In this document: positions 61,761-64,000 of the stretch, in pieces
How the letters are laid out: each line of letters opens with the position of its first letter
Numbering within the stretch: position 1 is the first letter of the stretch
Source of the DNA: Rhodamnia argentea
Lineage: Eukaryota; Streptophyta; Magnoliopsida; Myrtales; Myrtaceae
Reading direction: 5' to 3'
DNA: 64,000 nucleotides
NCBI RefSeq assembly: GCF_020921035.1
Contig: NC_063156.1
Span: 7,998,001 to 8,062,000 of the forward strand
The notes under the pieces: generated by a model
Told to the model about the DNA's origin: nothing
What the model saw: only the letters and a program-made list of their open reading frames with translations
The model's database searches: none
Made by a program: the position numbers and the translations under genes

Positions 61761-64000
61761 TAGAGGTGGCCGATTCCGTGGAAGCGCCGGTTCCGGTTCC
61801 ACAAAAAGGTGGAGCCGGAACCGGCCCTTGAAAATACCGGTCCGGTTTCGAACTAGAACCGGCGGTTCCGGGCTGGTTCCCGGGCTGATTCCTTCCGGTT
61901 CCGTTTTTTAATTTTAATTTTTAAAATAATAAATAATAAAATAAACATAATAAATTATAAATTATAAAATACAATCAAATTGTGCATTATAATAAAATGT
62001 GGGGAAAAAAGAGAGAGAGGAGGGATAAGCTTGAACTTAATGAATTATCATTAAGCGCCTACATATCTTCTTGGGGATAGAAGAATCAAAGCCCATGTAG
62101 TTCTTTTACCTTTGATAACTCCAACTTACCTCATCGTCAATCGTCGCTACCCGTTGTGGTACCCATGGCGGTGGTATCTCCACAATCCTCGCTAAAAAAT
62201 TCGTGTTCTCGATCCAGTTCTTTGTGTCGAAATTTCGTCATCGTCCAATCGTCGACACAAGCTTGAGCTTCCACAGACTCCGGACTTAATCTTGAATGGC
62301 GAGAGTTCAAAACTAATCATCCAGCGCTAAATATTTGTTCAATCGCAACTGTTGAATAAGGGGTTGCTAATATCCGGCGAGCGATGAGGGCGAGAACCGA
62401 GTAATCGATTTGGTGGCTCTTCCACTACTTTAGGATTTCGAAATCTGTACTATATTCTGCATCACGAAACTCAAATTGAGTGGTTAAATATTTTTCTAAT
62501 TCAGAAATACTACCTGTTGCCCTTTTTTTATTTTTTTTTGCCTACTCTTGAGCATATTATACCATCTACTAAGTGAACTACCACCTTCGCTACGTGAGGC
62601 AGTAGATTGTAAAGATCCGGAATCACTTAAACCATATCTACTACAAAATTCTTCATATAATACTACTATAGATTCTTTAACATCTCTTTGTATATTTGAA
62701 ATATCTATTGAATCTTCCAAATGTAAACAATCATGATAATACACATTCAAATAATCTAGTAAACCATCTAATTTAATACATTGATCAAAAACAATACCAA
62801 CTAAATAGACAAGAGGAATTTGCAAATAATAATGCAACTATTTTTCTCGCATTACTAAAATAGTTCGACCTAATTCAGTATCATTTTCATATTCACTAAA
62901 AACATTACCAATATTAACACACTCTATTAAAAATAAATGCGTAGAAGGATAATAAATACCAGATAAAGTCTTAGTAGCATCATTAAAAATTTTCAAAAAA
63001 TCTAAATTTTTTTTTGCAAACGTCCCAATGTTGCGAAAGTAAAGTAATTTCGGGAATATTTTGTGAAATAAACATACATAATAAATCTTTGTAATCAAAA
63101 GTTTGCCGAAGCAACTCGTAGGTAGAATTGCAACGAGTCGGAATATCTTTTGGAAATCTTCTTGCCCTTCTCCCGTGTTGTTTACAAAAATTTCCTCATA
63201 ATTTCATAAAATGAGGACGACTCCATAAAAATTTAATTGCACCATTTATTGGGGCGAGGGAAGTGTCAAGAGTTCGTAAACCATCTTGTACACATAAATT
63301 TAAAACATGGCAAGCACATTTAATGTGAAAAAAATTGTCCGCCAAAAATGGGTTTGCAAATATTTTCTAATTCGGGAATAGAAGCGGTATTTGCGGTGGC
63401 ATTATCAAAACCAATTGAAAATACTTTATTTATCAAATTATATTCTTCTAAAACTTGTCTAATTATTATATAAATATTATTAGCATTTCATCAAAAACTC
63501 GAAATGCAATAAGTTTTTTTTGAATGGTCCAATTGTCACCTATTCAATGACACGTGACACCCATATAAGAATGAATTTTCCAAGGATCACTCCAAATATC
63601 GCTACCTACATGCACATGTCCATTGAATTTTGCAAAAAATTTTGATAAAGATTTTTTTTCCTTTTTTATAAAGATGAAAAATTTCGCGTTTAAGAGTACT
63701 TTTTAGAATAGTTGGTGCTTGCGAAACCAACGCAGTATTTATCAAATATTTCAAATTAAAATTTTCACCGGTATTAAACGGAGCATGATTAAAGGCAACA
63801 TATTCAGCTAATGTTTGTTTATAAAGTGCATCGGTGTAACGGAATAAAGGATGAGGATTAGGAGTGGCGTACCCGGAAATTTGTTGTTGCGTATTGTCCA
63901 TCCCCGCTTGCGTTGGATGTTTTTTCGTCAGATGCCGACGGAATGTTCCATAGTCGTCTCCTTTCGTAAATTTATATGTTTGCGAACAATATTTACATTT
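61761..64000 (-). mobile_element. hAT transposon, one end plus decayed transposase; runs off the window
   Basis: The end at 61761 reads TAGAGGTGGCCGATTCCG, typical of plant hAT termini. About 150 bp of subterminal repeats built from CCGGTTCC and its complement follow. On the minus strand the transposase enters at 64000 in a BED zinc finger (CKYC, then HLTKKH, about 64000-63915). It continues through 63901-63602, IWSDPWKIHSYMGVTCH near 63590-63540, PTRCNSTYELL near 63150-63110, a 62837-62496 segment, and a C-terminal dimerisation region near 62460-62280. The family is the BED/RICESLEEPER type. The other terminus and the target duplication lie outside the window. Confidence 0.75.
62144..64000 (-). 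pseudogene. hAT transposase (BED/RICESLEEPER type), disrupted, 5' end outside window
   Basis: The reading frame is broken many times: a frame change near 63640, stops in the 63540-63210 stretch, a stop next to 62840, and TAG and TGA stops inside the dimerisation region (between LK and WKSHQIDY, and after EQIFSAG). All major landmarks remain in order, from the BED finger to the hAT C-terminal dimerisation block. It was therefore a full-length enzyme gene that has since decayed, and it can no longer encode an active enzyme. Confidence 0.8.

Noticed and set aside
1-64000. A CRISPR array, prophage, bacterial operon or clustered biosynthetic pathway
   Set aside because: The window is intron-rich plant DNA; neighbouring genes are functionally unrelated, and no regularly spaced repeat array or group of pathway enzymes is present.

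Overview
This is plant nuclear DNA. Genes have multiple exons with GT-AG introns (one GC-AG), intergenic DNA is AT-rich, and transposon remnants are frequent. Every recognisable protein has its closest relatives in flowering plants. The repeat style (many Mutator-like inverted-repeat elements with GC-rich cores) and a group of F-box/FBA relics suggest a woody rosid, possibly Myrtaceae. That last step is inference and cannot be settled from the window.

Layout. 1-9.9 kb is gene-poor and holds two decayed F-box/FBA genes on the minus strand (779-1692 and 4145-5216), a probable solo LTR and Mutator-like elements. 10.26-12.09 kb is an F-box/LRR gene of the SKIP2/VFB type whose F-box and LRR parts are out of frame. 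12.3-15.1 kb is a pair of long direct repeats separated by a 954-bp inverted-repeat transposon. 15.87-20.63 kb is a seven-exon mitochondrial DEAD-box helicase (RH53/PMH2 type). 22.97-30.10 kb is an eight-exon membrane RING-CH ubiquitin ligase with a GC-AG intron and a 263-bp triplication in one intron. 30.65-31.92 kb is a third F-box relic. 32.99-42.21 kb (minus) is an eleven-exon Erv41/ERGIC-type cargo receptor of the early secretory pathway. 43.56-47.92 kb is an eight-exon cytochrome b5-like membrane steroid/heme-binding protein (MAPR4 type), divergent from the Erv41 gene. 49.03-52.29 kb (minus) is a three-exon protein with two GRF zinc fingers and a tandem array of CCHC zinc knuckles that degrade towards the C terminus. 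52.3-57.4 kb is AT-rich and gene-poor. 57.45-59.72 kb is a six-exon FAD-dependent monooxygenase (MO1/MO2 type), with a tRNA-derived SINE inserted 40 bp past its stop. 60-64 kb is transposon-rich and ends inside a decayed hAT transposase.

The genes do not form a pathway; they are ordinary neighbouring housekeeping or regulatory genes. I saw no sign of a novel multi-gene system. The most distinctive points are the decaying zinc-knuckle array, the twice-frameshifted SKIP2-like gene, the SINE with its duplicated target site, and the family of inverted-repeat elements with GC-rich cores. Exon boundaries were assigned by hand from splice dinucleotides, reading-frame continuity and remembered family sequence. 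For each multi-exon gene called intact, the exon lengths add up to one open frame.
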